A stretch of DNA of 64,000 bases from Tannerellaceae bacterium (GCA_031255855.1 JAIRRS010000057.1:1-64000); one strand, 5' to 3'. Positions 27,714 through 37,284 are shown, counted from the stretch's first letter. Notes: generated by a model from the sequence alone, not told the origin. Program-made: numbers and translations.

Positions 27714-29078
27714 TTACTCTGAAAGCTTTTCGAAATTCATCCAGGCATTTTCCAATCCTTCAGATAAATCGAGAATCAGCCTGTAGTAGCCAGATATAAA
27801 TCCATCGTTCATCAGAATATTGTCCAGACGAACGCCTCCCGCGGACACACCTTTTTTATCTCCGGTAAACCTGTCATCGGCAAAAATAGCGATGTCTGCA
27901 TCCCACGTACGGTTGCTAAACACTTGTATATCGAATCCTCCCCAATCGTGTATGCTTGATAGATAAACAGTAGCTTGATATTTATTTGAACCCATTGAAT
28001 ACATATATGCTAATTGCCTTACATCTTCCAAGTCCCAACCAATAGAATTAAATGTACTATACCATTTCGGAGTGGAGGCAAAACCGTGCCCGATAATCCA
28101 ATATGCAGCCGGAGCTACATCACTCATCCGGTTAACCCATAGATAATTATAATTGAGCGAATAATATACATCCCAATTGCCTGACTCTCCGATAAACGTA
28201 CATTTACCGGTTTGTGCATCGTATTCGAAGAAATCACGGTTATAGGCTTCTTTCATGTTGTCGATGCCCGATATAAAAAACTCTTGTCCTTTAGTAAAAC
28301 CGACACTGGCATACATGTAATCGCCCGAAGCCGCCATCTGCACATCATTTATCTTAATCTCCAATTTTAAGCCTTCTATATCAAAGGTGAAAGAGAAAGC
28401 GTCAAAGATGATTTTTTTGACTAACCAGTTGTTATAATCGAATTTAACGTCCGTTTCGAACCAGTCGCCAATAGCAGCTATATTATCACCGATACCTGCA
28501 TTCCAAACATATTCTGCATCAGCAAGATCTTTTGATGTCGCTATTTTTGTACTGAAAGCACTAGGGTATCTTCCTTCTTCCGATTCATAGATATACGGGG
28601 TTTCTTCGTTAGCATACAATTCAATTATAGACTTATCACTCAAGATAAGATAAAGCGTCTTCGGCAATTCGGGACGGATTGCTTTTATTATCTTCTGTTC
28701 TTTGACTTCTCCTCCATTTACGTTTATTAGGGTGAAATTCATTTTTAACTCATCCCCTGTGGCAATATTGGATACGAAAGGGACAAACAACGATATGTTC
28801 TCAAGGGATACAAAATTTCCTTTTGTCCGTATTGATTTACTACTAATAACATTATCGTTTACAACCAATTCCACCTCTAGAGTAGAAAGAGGAAGGTCGG
28901 CATCACTCAGCTTTGCATCAAAATAAATGGAATCACTCAATTTTATATTTTCCCCTCCCTGTATACTTAACGATTCTATTACAGGAACCGAAACAGTAGT
29001 GTTATCATCATCGTCATTACATGATGTAACCACCCCGGATGTAAAAATCAATAAAAATAGTATCTTAAATGTTTTCAT
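27714..29078 (-). CDS. SusE/F-like surface glycan-binding lipoprotein, unclassified
   Basis: A 454-residue lipoprotein. Its lipobox cysteine (Cys20, in GVVTSC) is followed by NDDDDN, the acidic pattern that directs lipoproteins to the cell surface in this phylum. Residues about 30-130 look like an Ig-type domain (SVPVIESLSIQGGENIKLSD). The remaining beta-rich region is aromatic-rich (VYYSLNYNYLWVNRMSD, IIGHGFASTPKWYS), as expected for a glycan-binding face. The position right after susD is where SusE/SusF or SGBP genes lie. No catalytic motif is visible. It may belong to a DUF5121/DUF5125-type family, but I cannot confirm that from sequence alone. Confidence 0.65.
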   Translation of the reverse strand: MKTFKILFLLIFTSGVVTSCNDDDDNTTVSVPVIESLSIQGGENIKLSDSIYFDAKLSDADLPLSTLEVELVVNDNVISSKSIRTKGNFVSLENISLFVPFVSNIATGDELKMNFTLINVNGGEVKEQKIIKAIRPELPKTLYLILSDKSIIELYANEETPYIYESEEGRYPSAFSTKIATSKDLADAEYVWNAGIGDNIAAIGDWFETDVKFDYNNWLVKKIIFDAFSFTFDIEGLKLEIKINDVQMAASGDYMYASVGFTKGQEFFISGIDNMKEAYNRDFFEYDAQTGKCTFIGESGNWDVYYSLNYNYLWVNRMSDVAPAAYWIIGHGFASTPKWYSTFNSIGWDLEDVRQLAYMYSMGSNKYQATVYLSSIHDWGGFDIQVFSNRTWDADIAIFADDRFTGDKKGVSAGGVRLDNILMNDGFISGYYRLILDLSEGLENAWMNFEKLSE

Positions 29079-29091
29079 AATATTTTTCTTT

Positions 29092-30552
29092 CTAGTAACC
29101 CGGATTTTGAGTTAGGTTTGGATTAGAATCTTTTTCTGTTTGAGGGATAGGCCATAATTTACGAAACTCCTGTAAATCAGGAAAAAGTAATTTCCCGTCC
29201 TTATCTTTATGTTGACGCATAACTTCCACCATCCTGTTATTGCGCAGCAGGTCATACCAACGTTGTCCTTCTAATAGAAGTTCGAATTGACGTTCCTGTT
29301 CTACTGCCAGACGAGCGTCGCTTTGTGATAGATTTACAGACAACTCTTTCAGTCCGGCACGGGTACGGATAGTATTAACGATAGTCATAGCATCTCCAAC
29401 CATATTCAACTCGACAAGAGCTTCTGCTTTCAACAGAAGGATATCGGCCAGGCGCATCAATATGATTTCCGAATCTTTCTGACGGATTTTATTTGCTATT
29501 GGATAGTTGCTTGAAGGGAAATATGTATCATACGGAACTTCTTTGAATACTATAGATGAAGTAAAACGCTTATCCTCAGCACTAAATTTAGCTATCAAAT
29601 CATGAGTTGGCGTACAGTAGCGATGCCATGTTATAGACCCGTCTGCTTCACTGAATAATACCCAAAATGCCCAGTTAGGAGAGGTGGCATCATAATATAC
29701 TTCAAAGATACTTTCTGTTGTATACTTATTTGCAGGATTCCATAAATCATCAAAATCAGAAACCAACTTATATCCGTCTTTTATTACCAGATCACACAAT
29801 TCTACAACTTTATTGTAATTACGGGAAGCCTTTTCTCCACGGGTAGCATAAACTTTAGCCAGTAAGCCATTTGCTGCGCCTTTGGTCGCTTTAAAGACTC
29901 CCTGCGATTTGCTCTCAAGATCGGGGATAGCTTCTTCCAGATCTTTTATAATTTGTGTGTAGATTTCGTCTGCAGGAGCACGTTCAGGATATAGTTTCGG
30001 ATACAATTCTTCCAGATTCTCGGCAGTAATAGAAGGAATAAGTTCTATCATTAAAGGTGCATCTCCCCATATTCTGACAATATCGAAATATGCATATGCA
30101 CGTATAAATTTAGACTCAGCAATAATTTTTTTGCGGAATGTATCATCAATACCAGTTTTCATCAAACGGGTATTTTCTATCACATTGGTAGCTGCTCCTC
30201 CCATTTCATAGTATTGAGCCCACATCAATTGTGTTTTCAAGTTCATAGAAGTCACCCGGATACCATCTTCTTCTTCATTTGGAACATCACCCGGAACGGC
30301 ATAGCAATTATCGGACTGTGTATCTCCATAACCAAAATTTTCAAATTGGAAAATGTCCTGTTTAAACTTATTATAAGCTCCGTTTAGCCCAGCTTCAGCA
30401 TCTGCCAGAGAAACATATTGAGATTCCAAGTCTGATGAAATTTGCGGATCTCCTGTAAAATCAGACAAAGGGTCGTTGCCAAGAAAATCACTACACGAAT
30501 AGGTGATAAACAGACACAATATGACTGCTAGTAATTTTATATGTGTTTTCAT
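29092..30552 (-). CDS. susD: SusD/RagB-family outer-membrane lipoprotein
   Basis: A 486-residue lipoprotein (lipobox FITYSC, Cys20, then SDFLGNDP). SusD features include an N-terminal TPR-like helical region with AEAGLNGAYNKFKQDIFQFE and FIRAYAYFDIVRIWGDAPLM, and a C-terminal RagB/SusD segment with EIILMRLADILLLKAEALVE, VNTIRTRAGLK and ERQFELLLEGQRWYDLLRNN. SusD closes over the SusC barrel as a lid that delivers oligosaccharide. It lies 12 bp after susC and 13 bp before the surface lipoprotein gene, so the three form one transcript. Confidence 0.95.
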   Translation of the reverse strand: MKTHIKLLAVILCLFITYSCSDFLGNDPLSDFTGDPQISSDLESQYVSLADAEAGLNGAYNKFKQDIFQFENFGYGDTQSDNCYAVPGDVPNEEEDGIRVTSMNLKTQLMWAQYYEMGGAATNVIENTRLMKTGIDDTFRKKIIAESKFIRAYAYFDIVRIWGDAPLMIELIPSITAENLEELYPKLYPERAPADEIYTQIIKDLEEAIPDLESKSQGVFKATKGAANGLLAKVYATRGEKASRNYNKVVELCDLVIKDGYKLVSDFDDLWNPANKYTTESIFEVYYDATSPNWAFWVLFSEADGSITWHRYCTPTHDLIAKFSAEDKRFTSSIVFKEVPYDTYFPSSNYPIANKIRQKDSEIILMRLADILLLKAEALVELNMVGDAMTIVNTIRTRAGLKELSVNLSQSDARLAVEQERQFELLLEGQRWYDLLRNNRMVEVMRQHKDKDGKLLFPDLQEFRKLWPIPQTEKDSNPNLTQNPGY

Positions 30553-30564
30553 TATTTCGTATTT

Positions 30565-33500
30565 TTAGAATTCTACATTAATACCAAATATTACAGATTT
30601 AGACTGAGGATATGTACCATAGTCGACACCAAGCACAACAGCATGTGTGTCATATGCATTTACTTCCGGATCATAACCACTGTATTTGGTCCATATCCAT
30701 AGATTTTGAGCCGTTACATAGGGTTGAAGTTTACTTATTCCTACTTTTTTCAGGAGACTCAACTTAGGACTGAAATCATAAGATAGTGTGATGTTTTTGA
30801 GACGCAGATATGAACCGTCTTCCACAAACCTTGATGAATTATAAACACTCTCTATATTTCCCGGACGGGGAATATCTGTAACCATTCCCGGACGCTTCCA
30901 TCTTTTAAGCACGTCTGTAGATTGGTTGCGGAAGTCAATCATCCCTGTCATATCCATTTTTGATGCGTTAAAAATATTGTTTCCATATGATCCCTGAAAG
31001 AACAGCAACAAATTGAAGTTGGCATATGAAAAACTATTTGTCAGACCAAAAATAAATAATGGCTGCGCGTCACCTATTTTAGTGCGGTCTTCAGGATCGA
31101 TTATGCCATTTTCATTCCTGTCTTCATAGAGAATATTACCTGTTTCTGGATCAACTCCTTTTGAAATATATCCATAGAAAGTGCCCAGAGAATATCCTTC
31201 CCTTAGTATAATCAAAGGTTGGCTGGTTGTATAAGTAGGTGCATAATAGTATACCTTGTTCAGACCAAGTTTGGTAACTCTATTCTTATTGAATGCAATA
31301 TTGAAATCAGTATTCCACTTGAATTTTCCGGTATCTATATTCCTTGAAAACACAGTTATTTCAAGCCCTTTATTTTTCATTTCGGCATCGTTGCGTACAA
31401 TACCTCCCGGAATATTTGTATAACTAGGCAGATCGACTGTCAATAACATATCTTTAGTATGTTTATAATAAGCGTCAATTGTAAAAATCAGCCTTGAGTC
31501 AAATATACTTAGATCAATACCAACATTTGTTTGAGTTGTTTTCTCCCATGTAAGTTCACGGTTACCCGGAGTGTTCAAATAAAGAAATAAACCTGGTAGT
31601 GAATTTTCCGTTGTCGGAGGAACCTTGCCCGCAGAATATTGTGCTCGCCAGGAATAATTTCCTATTCCTTCCTGATTACCGTTTAAACCAAATCCACTCC
31701 TTAACTTCAAATCGGAAATTATATTTGCTGTTTTCGCCATAAATGACTCTCCTGAAATACGCCATCCGGCAGATACCGAAGGAAAAACTCCCCATCTTTT
31801 ACCCGGAGCAAATTTTGAAGAACCATCCGCACGAATATTAGCACTAACCAGATATCTACTTTCATAGTCGTAAGCTACACGTCCTAAGAAGGATGCTAAA
31901 GTCCATTCAGAACCATAGCTATAGGTTGCATCCTTGTCAATAATATTAGCAGCAGAGAATGAATGGATATTAGGATAAGAATCCAGCATGTCGTAGCCAG
32001 CTAAATGTTCTCCTTCATATTTGGCCTTTTGGAGCGTAGCGCCACCCAGAATAGACAGATTATGTTTTGTATTAAACTTATTCTCATATGTTACAAGATT
32101 TTCCCACAACCATTCAAAATCTTTGCTATTTCCTTCTTTTACATATCCTTTTGTAGAACGGCCTTCAGAACTGGATACCGGATCCAAATAGAATAAGCTT
32201 CTTGAATTTTTTTCATCAATGCCAAAGTTTGTTTTAAAGTGAAGATTCTTTTTTATAGAGAAATCCAAATATAAGGAACCTAACAGCCTGCTCTGGTCAT
32301 ATGTCTGGTCTGGTGCATTAGCTGCAAACGGGCTGAAAATACGTAATCCATAAACAAACTCGTCATATTGTGTTGGATTATCGGTGTCCCACTTTTGAAC
32401 ATACGGAGGGGTATTAATAACAGAAAGAATCGAACCGGCTCGCATTGCAGTCATGTTTTCATAAATCTTTTGTCCTTTTGTTTTGGTATAAGACAAGCTA
32501 ACACCCATTTTTAACCAATCAGTCTGTTGATTGTCAATATTTGTTCTAAAATTATAACGTTTGAAATGTGACTTTTCCACTATTCCCTGTTCATCCAAAT
32601 AACCGACAGAAATAAAATGTTGCAGTTTGTCTGTACCACTGGATAAGGATAATTGATAGTTCTGGTTGCTTCCTGTACCATAAAACGCGTCTGTCCAGTT
32701 TGTATATCTGGTTTCCTCGTCCGGTATAGATATCGGTGCATCCGTGTACTTATTCAAATCTTTAATGTAGTCTTTATACTGCTCGGTATTTAATGCATCG
32801 ATTTTATTGCCAAGTTTTGAAAATCCGGCATATGTGCCAAAACTAACAGTACGGACTCCGGCCTTTCCTCTTTTAGTCGTGATTAGTACAACCCCATTAG
32901 CAGCGCGCGCGCCATAGATGGCTGCAGATGAAGCATCCTTAAGTACCTGCATACTTTCTATATCATTTGCGCTAAGGTTGGAAATTGTTGTCATCGGAAG
33001 TCCGTCTACAACATAAAGAGGCTCATTACTGGCCTGTATAGAGGTTGCTCCTCTCACCCTGATAGACAAATCCGATCCGGGCTGTCCCGAAGGTTGTATT
33101 ACCTGAACCCCGGCAGCTCTACCTTGAAGCGCCTGTGCGGCGGAAATAATAGGGCGCTCATTCAACTCTTCGGTAGAAACTATAGCTACAGCGGTAGTCA
33201 AATCCTTTTTCTTCACTATATTGTATCCTATTACAACAACTTCTTCCAGCATTTTATTATATTCTTTCAGATTCACTTGTATATAAGTATTCTTTCCAAC
33301 AGCAATCCGTTGAGATTTATATCCTATATAAGAGATTGCAAGAACAGATTTTTCATCTTCCACACTGATAGCAAAATCACCATTAATATCAGTTATTGTA
33401 CCGTTTACAGATCCTTCTACAACGACACTTGCTCCAATAATCGGTTCGCCATTCTGGTCAACAACGGTTCCTGTTATCTGTCTTTTGGTTTGTTGCAGCT

Positions 33501-33810
33501 CTTTGAGTTGTTCTTTTTTGACCAAGATAACGACATTGTCTTTCACAAGGTATGAGATTGCGCTTCCAGCCAGAGCTTGATCAAGAATATCAGTAATGGG
33601 CTTATTGTTCACATTCACACTTACTTTCATGTTCTTATCAATCTCGTCGTTGCTATAAAAGAAGAAGTATTCTGTTTGTGATTCAATTTTGTTCAGCAAT
33701 TCTCCCAGTTCAATACTCTTTTCATTCACGGTTAGTTCGGTAATCTGGGCATAGCTGTCCGCGTAGGCCGGAACGAGGCCAAGAATCAAAAGAGTAATGA
33801 TTAATCTCAT
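30565..33810 (-). CDS. susC: SusC/RagA-family TonB-dependent transporter with STN domain
   Basis: A protein of 1081 residues from the ATG at 33810. That start is chosen because it opens the signal peptide MRLIITLLILGLVPAYADSY; the frame back to 33861 adds hydrophilic residues. Domains in order: STN secretin/TonB short N-terminal domain (about 25-85, LNKIESQTEYFFFYSNDEID), CarboxypepD_reg-like domain (GTVVDQNGEPIIGASVVVEG), TonB box region (LEEVVVIGY), plug (DLSIRVRGATSIQASNEPLY, then AIYGARAANGVVLITTKRG) and a 22-strand-type barrel to the C-terminus VIFGINVEF. The STN domain matches control by the FecR/ECF pair encoded just upstream. It should import the glycan cut or bound by the locus enzymes. 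Confidence 0.96.
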   Translation of the reverse strand: MRLIITLLILGLVPAYADSYAQITELTVNEKSIELGELLNKIESQTEYFFFYSNDEIDKNMKVSVNVNNKPITDILDQALAGSAISYLVKDNVVILVKKEQLKELQQTKRQITGTVVDQNGEPIIGASVVVEGSVNGTITDINGDFAISVEDEKSVLAISYIGYKSQRIAVGKNTYIQVNLKEYNKMLEEVVVIGYNIVKKKDLTTAVAIVSTEELNERPIISAAQALQGRAAGVQVIQPSGQPGSDLSIRVRGATSIQASNEPLYVVDGLPMTTISNLSANDIESMQVLKDASSAAIYGARAANGVVLITTKRGKAGVRTVSFGTYAGFSKLGNKIDALNTEQYKDYIKDLNKYTDAPISIPDEETRYTNWTDAFYGTGSNQNYQLSLSSGTDKLQHFISVGYLDEQGIVEKSHFKRYNFRTNIDNQQTDWLKMGVSLSYTKTKGQKIYENMTAMRAGSILSVINTPPYVQKWDTDNPTQYDEFVYGLRIFSPFAANAPDQTYDQSRLLGSLYLDFSIKKNLHFKTNFGIDEKNSRSLFYLDPVSSSEGRSTKGYVKEGNSKDFEWLWENLVTYENKFNTKHNLSILGGATLQKAKYEGEHLAGYDMLDSYPNIHSFSAANIIDKDATYSYGSEWTLASFLGRVAYDYESRYLVSANIRADGSSKFAPGKRWGVFPSVSAGWRISGESFMAKTANIISDLKLRSGFGLNGNQEGIGNYSWRAQYSAGKVPPTTENSLPGLFLYLNTPGNRELTWEKTTQTNVGIDLSIFDSRLIFTIDAYYKHTKDMLLTVDLPSYTNIPGGIVRNDAEMKNKGLEITVFSRNIDTGKFKWNTDFNIAFNKNRVTKLGLNKVYYYAPTYTTSQPLIILREGYSLGTFYGYISKGVDPETGNILYEDRNENGIIDPEDRTKIGDAQPLFIFGLTNSFSYANFNLLLFFQGSYGNNIFNASKMDMTGMIDFRNQSTDVLKRWKRPGMVTDIPRPGNIESVYNSSRFVEDGSYLRLKNITLSYDFSPKLSLLKKVGISKLQPYVTAQNLWIWTKYSGYDPEVNAYDTHAVVLGVDYGTYPQSKSVIFGINVEF

Positions 33811-34075
33811 GATACATATATTTTTAGGGGAGAATATTTCCCCTATTCCGATTAAACACATATTTTTGCATGTTTTTTAGTTTGCGCCTTTATCCGCTTC
33901 TTTGCAAACGTACGGATGCAGGCAAAAAAATAATTAAGAAACTCTATTCCGAGCCGGATGATGTCGCAGTCGTTCGGCTCACTTTCTTTAATCTTAAAAA
34001 AAGTATGATGTGTTTTCATATAACCGTTTCCATAGGCATCAGATTTATCAGATTTTCAGGGTTAAACAATATGGT
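33811..34075. promoter_or_regulatory. Intergenic region likely holding the susC promoter
   Basis: A 265-bp AT-rich gap between fecR and susC. It contains a 6-bp inverted repeat, GTTTGC (33880-33885) and GCAAAC (33904-33909), separated by 18 nt. No TAnnTTTG box is obvious, as expected if the promoter is read by the dedicated ECF factor rather than the main sigma factor (inference). Confidence 0.35.
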
Positions 34076-35062
34076 TTATTCTTCTATATACACTATTGAT
34101 GGTGTAATTCTGTATTTAATCGGACGGCTTCGATGAATTATTTCCATAACGTTTTCTATGGTATGTTCGGGCATAATGCGACCGGTGAATCGCATGGATT
34201 CAAGTTGTGGTGATAGTTGTATTTTTATCCCGAAATGATGTTCCATTTGCCGGGCGATAGTTGCAAACGTTTCATTATTAAAACGATAACTTCCATCTTT
34301 CCATACTGTGTAGTAATCTGTGTCAACAAATTTTACGTAACATTCGGCCGTTACCGGATTATAGTCAGCTTCTTGTCCAGGCATTAAGCGTGCTAATGTG
34401 AGCCTATTTCCGTCTGCATCAGTGTGATTCACGTTTATGCCACCGGATACGAGTGTCACAATCGTATGTTTTTCTTCACATGAACGGATAAAAAACGTTG
34501 TGCCGATTACTTGTATGCTGATATTTCCGGTATTTACGATAAACGGTTTCGACACATCTTTTTCAACTTCAAAAAACGCATTCCCTTCCAGTGTAACGTC
34601 GCGCTGCTCTCCACTAAAATGGTCGTTATAGGTCAGCTTGCTGTTTTCATTTAGCCAAACGACGGAGTTGTCGGGGAGCGTTATTTTCTGTATGCCGTTG
34701 TTGTTGTATATCACGTTCTGCACCCATACTTTTTCTTCTACCGTATGAGGCCGGAAAGCAAACCAGACAGACGATGCAACAATAATCCCCGCAACGGTTG
34801 CCGCGACGTATCGTAGCCAGACGGGGATGATTCGTTTGCGAAAAACCATTTGTCGTGATATACGGCGCGACAATTCGTCCCAACCTAATGACAACTCCTT
34901 ATCTGTTATATTATTGCGACTGTGCATTATTTCCCGCATTTCACAAAACAAGGCGACATGCTGTTCATCTTCACGCAGCCATTCATGCAACCGTGCCTCC
35001 TCCTCGTCGCTTGAGGTCTTTTGCAAATGCCTTACAATAAGCTCTTCTGGTACATTTCCCAT
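34076..35062 (-). CDS. FecR-family anti-sigma factor
   Basis: A 328-residue protein with a cytosolic N-terminal region (about 1-79) resembling a sigma-binding domain, one membrane helix (about 80-103, PVWLRYVAATVAGIIVASSV) and a periplasmic FecR domain: LPDNSVVWLNENSKLTYNDH, then LEGNAFFEVEKDVSKPFIVN. A C-terminal DUF4974-like region follows (FNNETFATIARQMEHHFGIK). It should relay the state of the SusC STN domain to the ECF sigma factor encoded 82 bp upstream. A 265-bp gap separates it from susC, leaving room for a sigma-dependent promoter. Confidence 0.93.
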   Translation of the reverse strand: MGNVPEELIVRHLQKTSSDEEEARLHEWLREDEQHVALFCEMREIMHSRNNITDKELSLGWDELSRRISRQMVFRKRIIPVWLRYVAATVAGIIVASSVWFAFRPHTVEEKVWVQNVIYNNNGIQKITLPDNSVVWLNENSKLTYNDHFSGEQRDVTLEGNAFFEVEKDVSKPFIVNTGNISIQVIGTTFFIRSCEEKHTIVTLVSGGINVNHTDADGNRLTLARLMPGQEADYNPVTAECYVKFVDTDYYTVWKDGSYRFNNETFATIARQMEHHFGIKIQLSPQLESMRFTGRIMPEHTIENVMEIIHRSRPIKYRITPSIVYIEE

Positions 35063-35144
35063 ACGTTTGTATCTATCTATAAAATGTCTTTCTATAAGAA
35101 ATACAGTTATATGGGTGAATTTACTTAAGCAAAATGCGCTTTTT

Positions 35145-35678
35145 TTATTTGTTAGTAAGTTTTTCCCGAAGGATTTTTAAAGCAAGGTAAAGTTGGTGTT
35201 CTACTGTTCGGGTGGAAAGATGAAGTAGTTGGGCTATTTCCGCACTCTTTTTATCCTCATAATAAGCGAGTTTAAATATTTCGCGACAACGATCAGGCAG
35301 CAGGTCTATTCGGCGATAGATGTGTTTCATCTGCTCGTCATCAATGATTTGCTTTTCAATGGAAACATAGTAATCAAGTTCAAGCAGGCGGTTTTTAAGT
35401 TGTATGTTATGGAGGGTTTGCTCTTTCATCTGCTCATGTTTCAATATATTATAACATTTATTTCGGACGCACATAAGCAGATAAGAACGGACAGTAGCAT
35501 CATCGTAGCGCATGTCGCCTCGTTCCCATATTTCAACGAAAACGTCCTGCACAACGTCTTTCGCCGCTTCAACCGGCAGAAACCTGCGGGCGAAACGTAT
35601 CAGCGATGCGAAATTCTCTTTATACAAACGCTTCAATGCGTTAAGATAATCATCTTCTTTCATGATACTGTCGGCCAC
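35145..35678 (-). CDS. ECF-type RNA polymerase sigma factor of the GH20 locus
   Basis: A 177-residue sigma-70 family protein. Region 2 includes PVEAAKDVVQDVFVEIWERG and RSYLLMCVRNKCYNILKHEQ. Region 4 includes IDLLPDRCREIFKLAYYEDK and the helix-turn-helix SAEIAQLLHLSTRTVEHQLY. A second in-frame ATG five codons in (35663) is an alternative start. It is the first gene of the leftward locus and is followed by its FecR partner. It should switch on susC and the downstream genes when substrate binds the outer-membrane transporter. Confidence 0.95.
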   Translation of the reverse strand: MADSIMKEDDYLNALKRLYKENFASLIRFARRFLPVEAAKDVVQDVFVEIWERGDMRYDDATVRSYLLMCVRNKCYNILKHEQMKEQTLHNIQLKNRLLELDYYVSIEKQIIDDEQMKHIYRRIDLLPDRCREIFKLAYYEDKKSAEIAQLLHLSTRTVEHQLYLALKILREKLTNK

Positions 35679-35833
35679 AAAAACGAACCATGGTTTCGTA
35701 CAGCGATTGAAGTATTTTTTTCTTTGCTTTCTTGAACTCTATGGAAACGCCTTCGCTCTGTACTATTATCCCTCCACATCTTCTACGAGCATAAAATATC
35801 TTGATGAGGAGTTGTAAAGGTGCTAAAATTAAA

Positions 35834-35841
35834 CAAATTTA
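35834..35841 (-). promoter_or_regulatory. -7 promoter box upstream of the ECF sigma gene
   Basis: The minus strand reads TAAATTTG from 35841 to 35834, matching TAnnTTTG. It overlaps a small inverted repeat, GCTAAA and TTTAGC. The start codon lies about 155 bp downstream, so the leader would be long. Confidence 0.4.
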
Positions 35842-35937
35842 GCGATTTGCGAAATAAGTAGTCTTTTTCAGGGTGGGTGAAACGCTTTTTTCGAAAAGCA
35901 TTCTATGCTTTTTGTCTTTTTTTGATGGATGGAATAC

Positions 35938-37134
35938 TTATTCTATCTTCTTTAAATTAGGTAAAAACCAAGTGATTAGACCCAACAGAGGCATATAGGC
36001 GCAACTGTTGTAAACGGCTTCTACACCGTGGATATCGGCCATTTTCCCGAGTATGGCAGAGGCAATACCTGCTACGCCAAATGCAAAGCCGAAAAACAGG
36101 CCGGATATAAGCCCCAGTTTGTAAGGTAATAATTCCTGCGCATAGACCAAAATAGCAGGGAAGGCGGAAGAGAGCATCAATCCGGTGCAAAAACTAAGGA
36201 TTACCGTCCAAAGCAGGTTGGCATGGGGCATCATCAGGGCAAACGGAGCCGCTCCGAGGATAGATGCCCAAATGACATATTTTCGCCCAACCCTATCGCC
36301 AATCGGGCCTCCTGCCATTGTTCCGATAGCGGTTGCCAAAAGAAAAACAAATAATAACAACTGGGAGTGTTGAACCGTTACGCCGAACTTGCCAATCAAA
36401 TAAAAGGTATAATAACTTGACAAGCTGGCCATATAGACATATTTGGAGAAGATTAATACCAGAAGAATACCGATAGATAAAATGGTCTTACCTAAAGGAA
36501 GAGGAGATTCAGCCCGTTTCGTTTCAGCTTCATTCTTTCTAATATGCCGCTGTAGCCACTTTTTGTACCAAAGCGAAACGGGCATCATAACCAGGATGGC
36601 CATAAACGCAATGATGGAAAAATAACCGATATGTTGCCGTCCGTAAGGGGCAACCAGAAAGGCAACCCATAAAGGGCCTAAAGCGCTTCCTAAGTTTCCG
36701 CCAACTTGAAAGAGAGACTGGGCGAGCCCCCGCTTCCCGCCGGACGCCAACGATGTAAGCCGGGAGGCCTCGGGATGAAGTGTTGACGATCCTACACCTA
36801 CCAGGAACACAGAACACAACACGCCATAAAAAGTAGTGGAAAAAGCCAGGGACAATAAACCGACAAGCGTGAATGTCATCCCGGTCGGCAACGACCAGGG
36901 AGAAGGACGCTTGTCGAAGAAAAGCCCCACAAACGGCTGAAATACGGAAGATGCCATCTGATAGACCAACGTTACAATCCCTATCTGCCCAAAACTTAAA
37001 AACAAATCGTCCTTAATGATAGGATAAGAGGCGGAAATTACTGATTGCAACGCGTCATTCATGCAATGAATAAGACTTAGCGACGCTAAAATACGGAAAG
37101 TAGTTCCGCTTGTTTGTTGAGATATATTCCTCAT
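35938..37134 (-). CDS. MFS transporter, fosmidomycin-resistance (Fsr)-like
   Basis: A 398-residue protein with about 12 hydrophobic helices. The first helix is RILASLSLIHCMNDALQSVI and the loop after helix 2 holds the MFS-type PFVGLFFDKRPSPWSLPTG. The conserved GVGSSTLHPEASRLTSLASG and KRGLAQSLFQVGGNLGSALG are typical of the Fsr branch of drug and sugar efflux transporters. The substrate is unknown. The -7 box lies so close to the ATG that the mRNA may be almost leaderless. It is downstream of the GH3 gene on the same strand but separated by 150 bp and a strong hairpin. Confidence 0.9.
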   Translation of the reverse strand: MRNISQQTSGTTFRILASLSLIHCMNDALQSVISASYPIIKDDLFLSFGQIGIVTLVYQMASSVFQPFVGLFFDKRPSPWSLPTGMTFTLVGLLSLAFSTTFYGVLCSVFLVGVGSSTLHPEASRLTSLASGGKRGLAQSLFQVGGNLGSALGPLWVAFLVAPYGRQHIGYFSIIAFMAILVMMPVSLWYKKWLQRHIRKNEAETKRAESPLPLGKTILSIGILLVLIFSKYVYMASLSSYYTFYLIGKFGVTVQHSQLLLFVFLLATAIGTMAGGPIGDRVGRKYVIWASILGAAPFALMMPHANLLWTVILSFCTGLMLSSAFPAILVYAQELLPYKLGLISGLFFGFAFGVAGIASAILGKMADIHGVEAVYNSCAYMPLLGLITWFLPNLKKIE

Positions 37135-37141
37135 AGTGCCA

Positions 37142-37149
37142 CAAAGATA
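37142..37149 (-). promoter_or_regulatory. -7 promoter box just upstream of the MFS gene
   Basis: The minus strand reads TATCTTTG from 37149 to 37142, matching TAnnTTTG. Only 7 nt separate it from the ATG whose first base is 37134, so transcription would begin at or within a few bases of the start codon. Confidence 0.5.
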
Positions 37150-37185
37150 GCGTATTTGTTTTATATTCGTGACGCCTGGAAATGG

Positions 37186-37220
37186 GAAAGGAGGGGAAAA
37201 ACACCCCCTCCTTTCTTTTT
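37186..37220 (+). terminator. Strong GC-rich hairpin followed by a T run
   Basis: Arms GAAAGGAGGGG (37186-37196) and CCCCTCCTTTC (37205-37215) pair perfectly over 11 bp around an 8-nt loop, and TTTTT follows at 37216-37220. The T run is on the plus strand. As a minus-strand hairpin after the GH3 gene (stop 37285) it lacks a U tract, but could still stabilise the 3' end. Confidence 0.55.
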
Positions 37221-37284
37221 GGGCATATCCGGTACCGGGTAAGCCCGTAACAAAAAATTATACACAGGTAAACATCAACTGGAA

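Noticed and set aside
37186..37220. Standard intrinsic terminator for the GH3 gene
   Set aside because: The T run lies on the plus strand while the GH3 gene is transcribed leftwards, so it is recorded only as a hairpin with an uncertain role.
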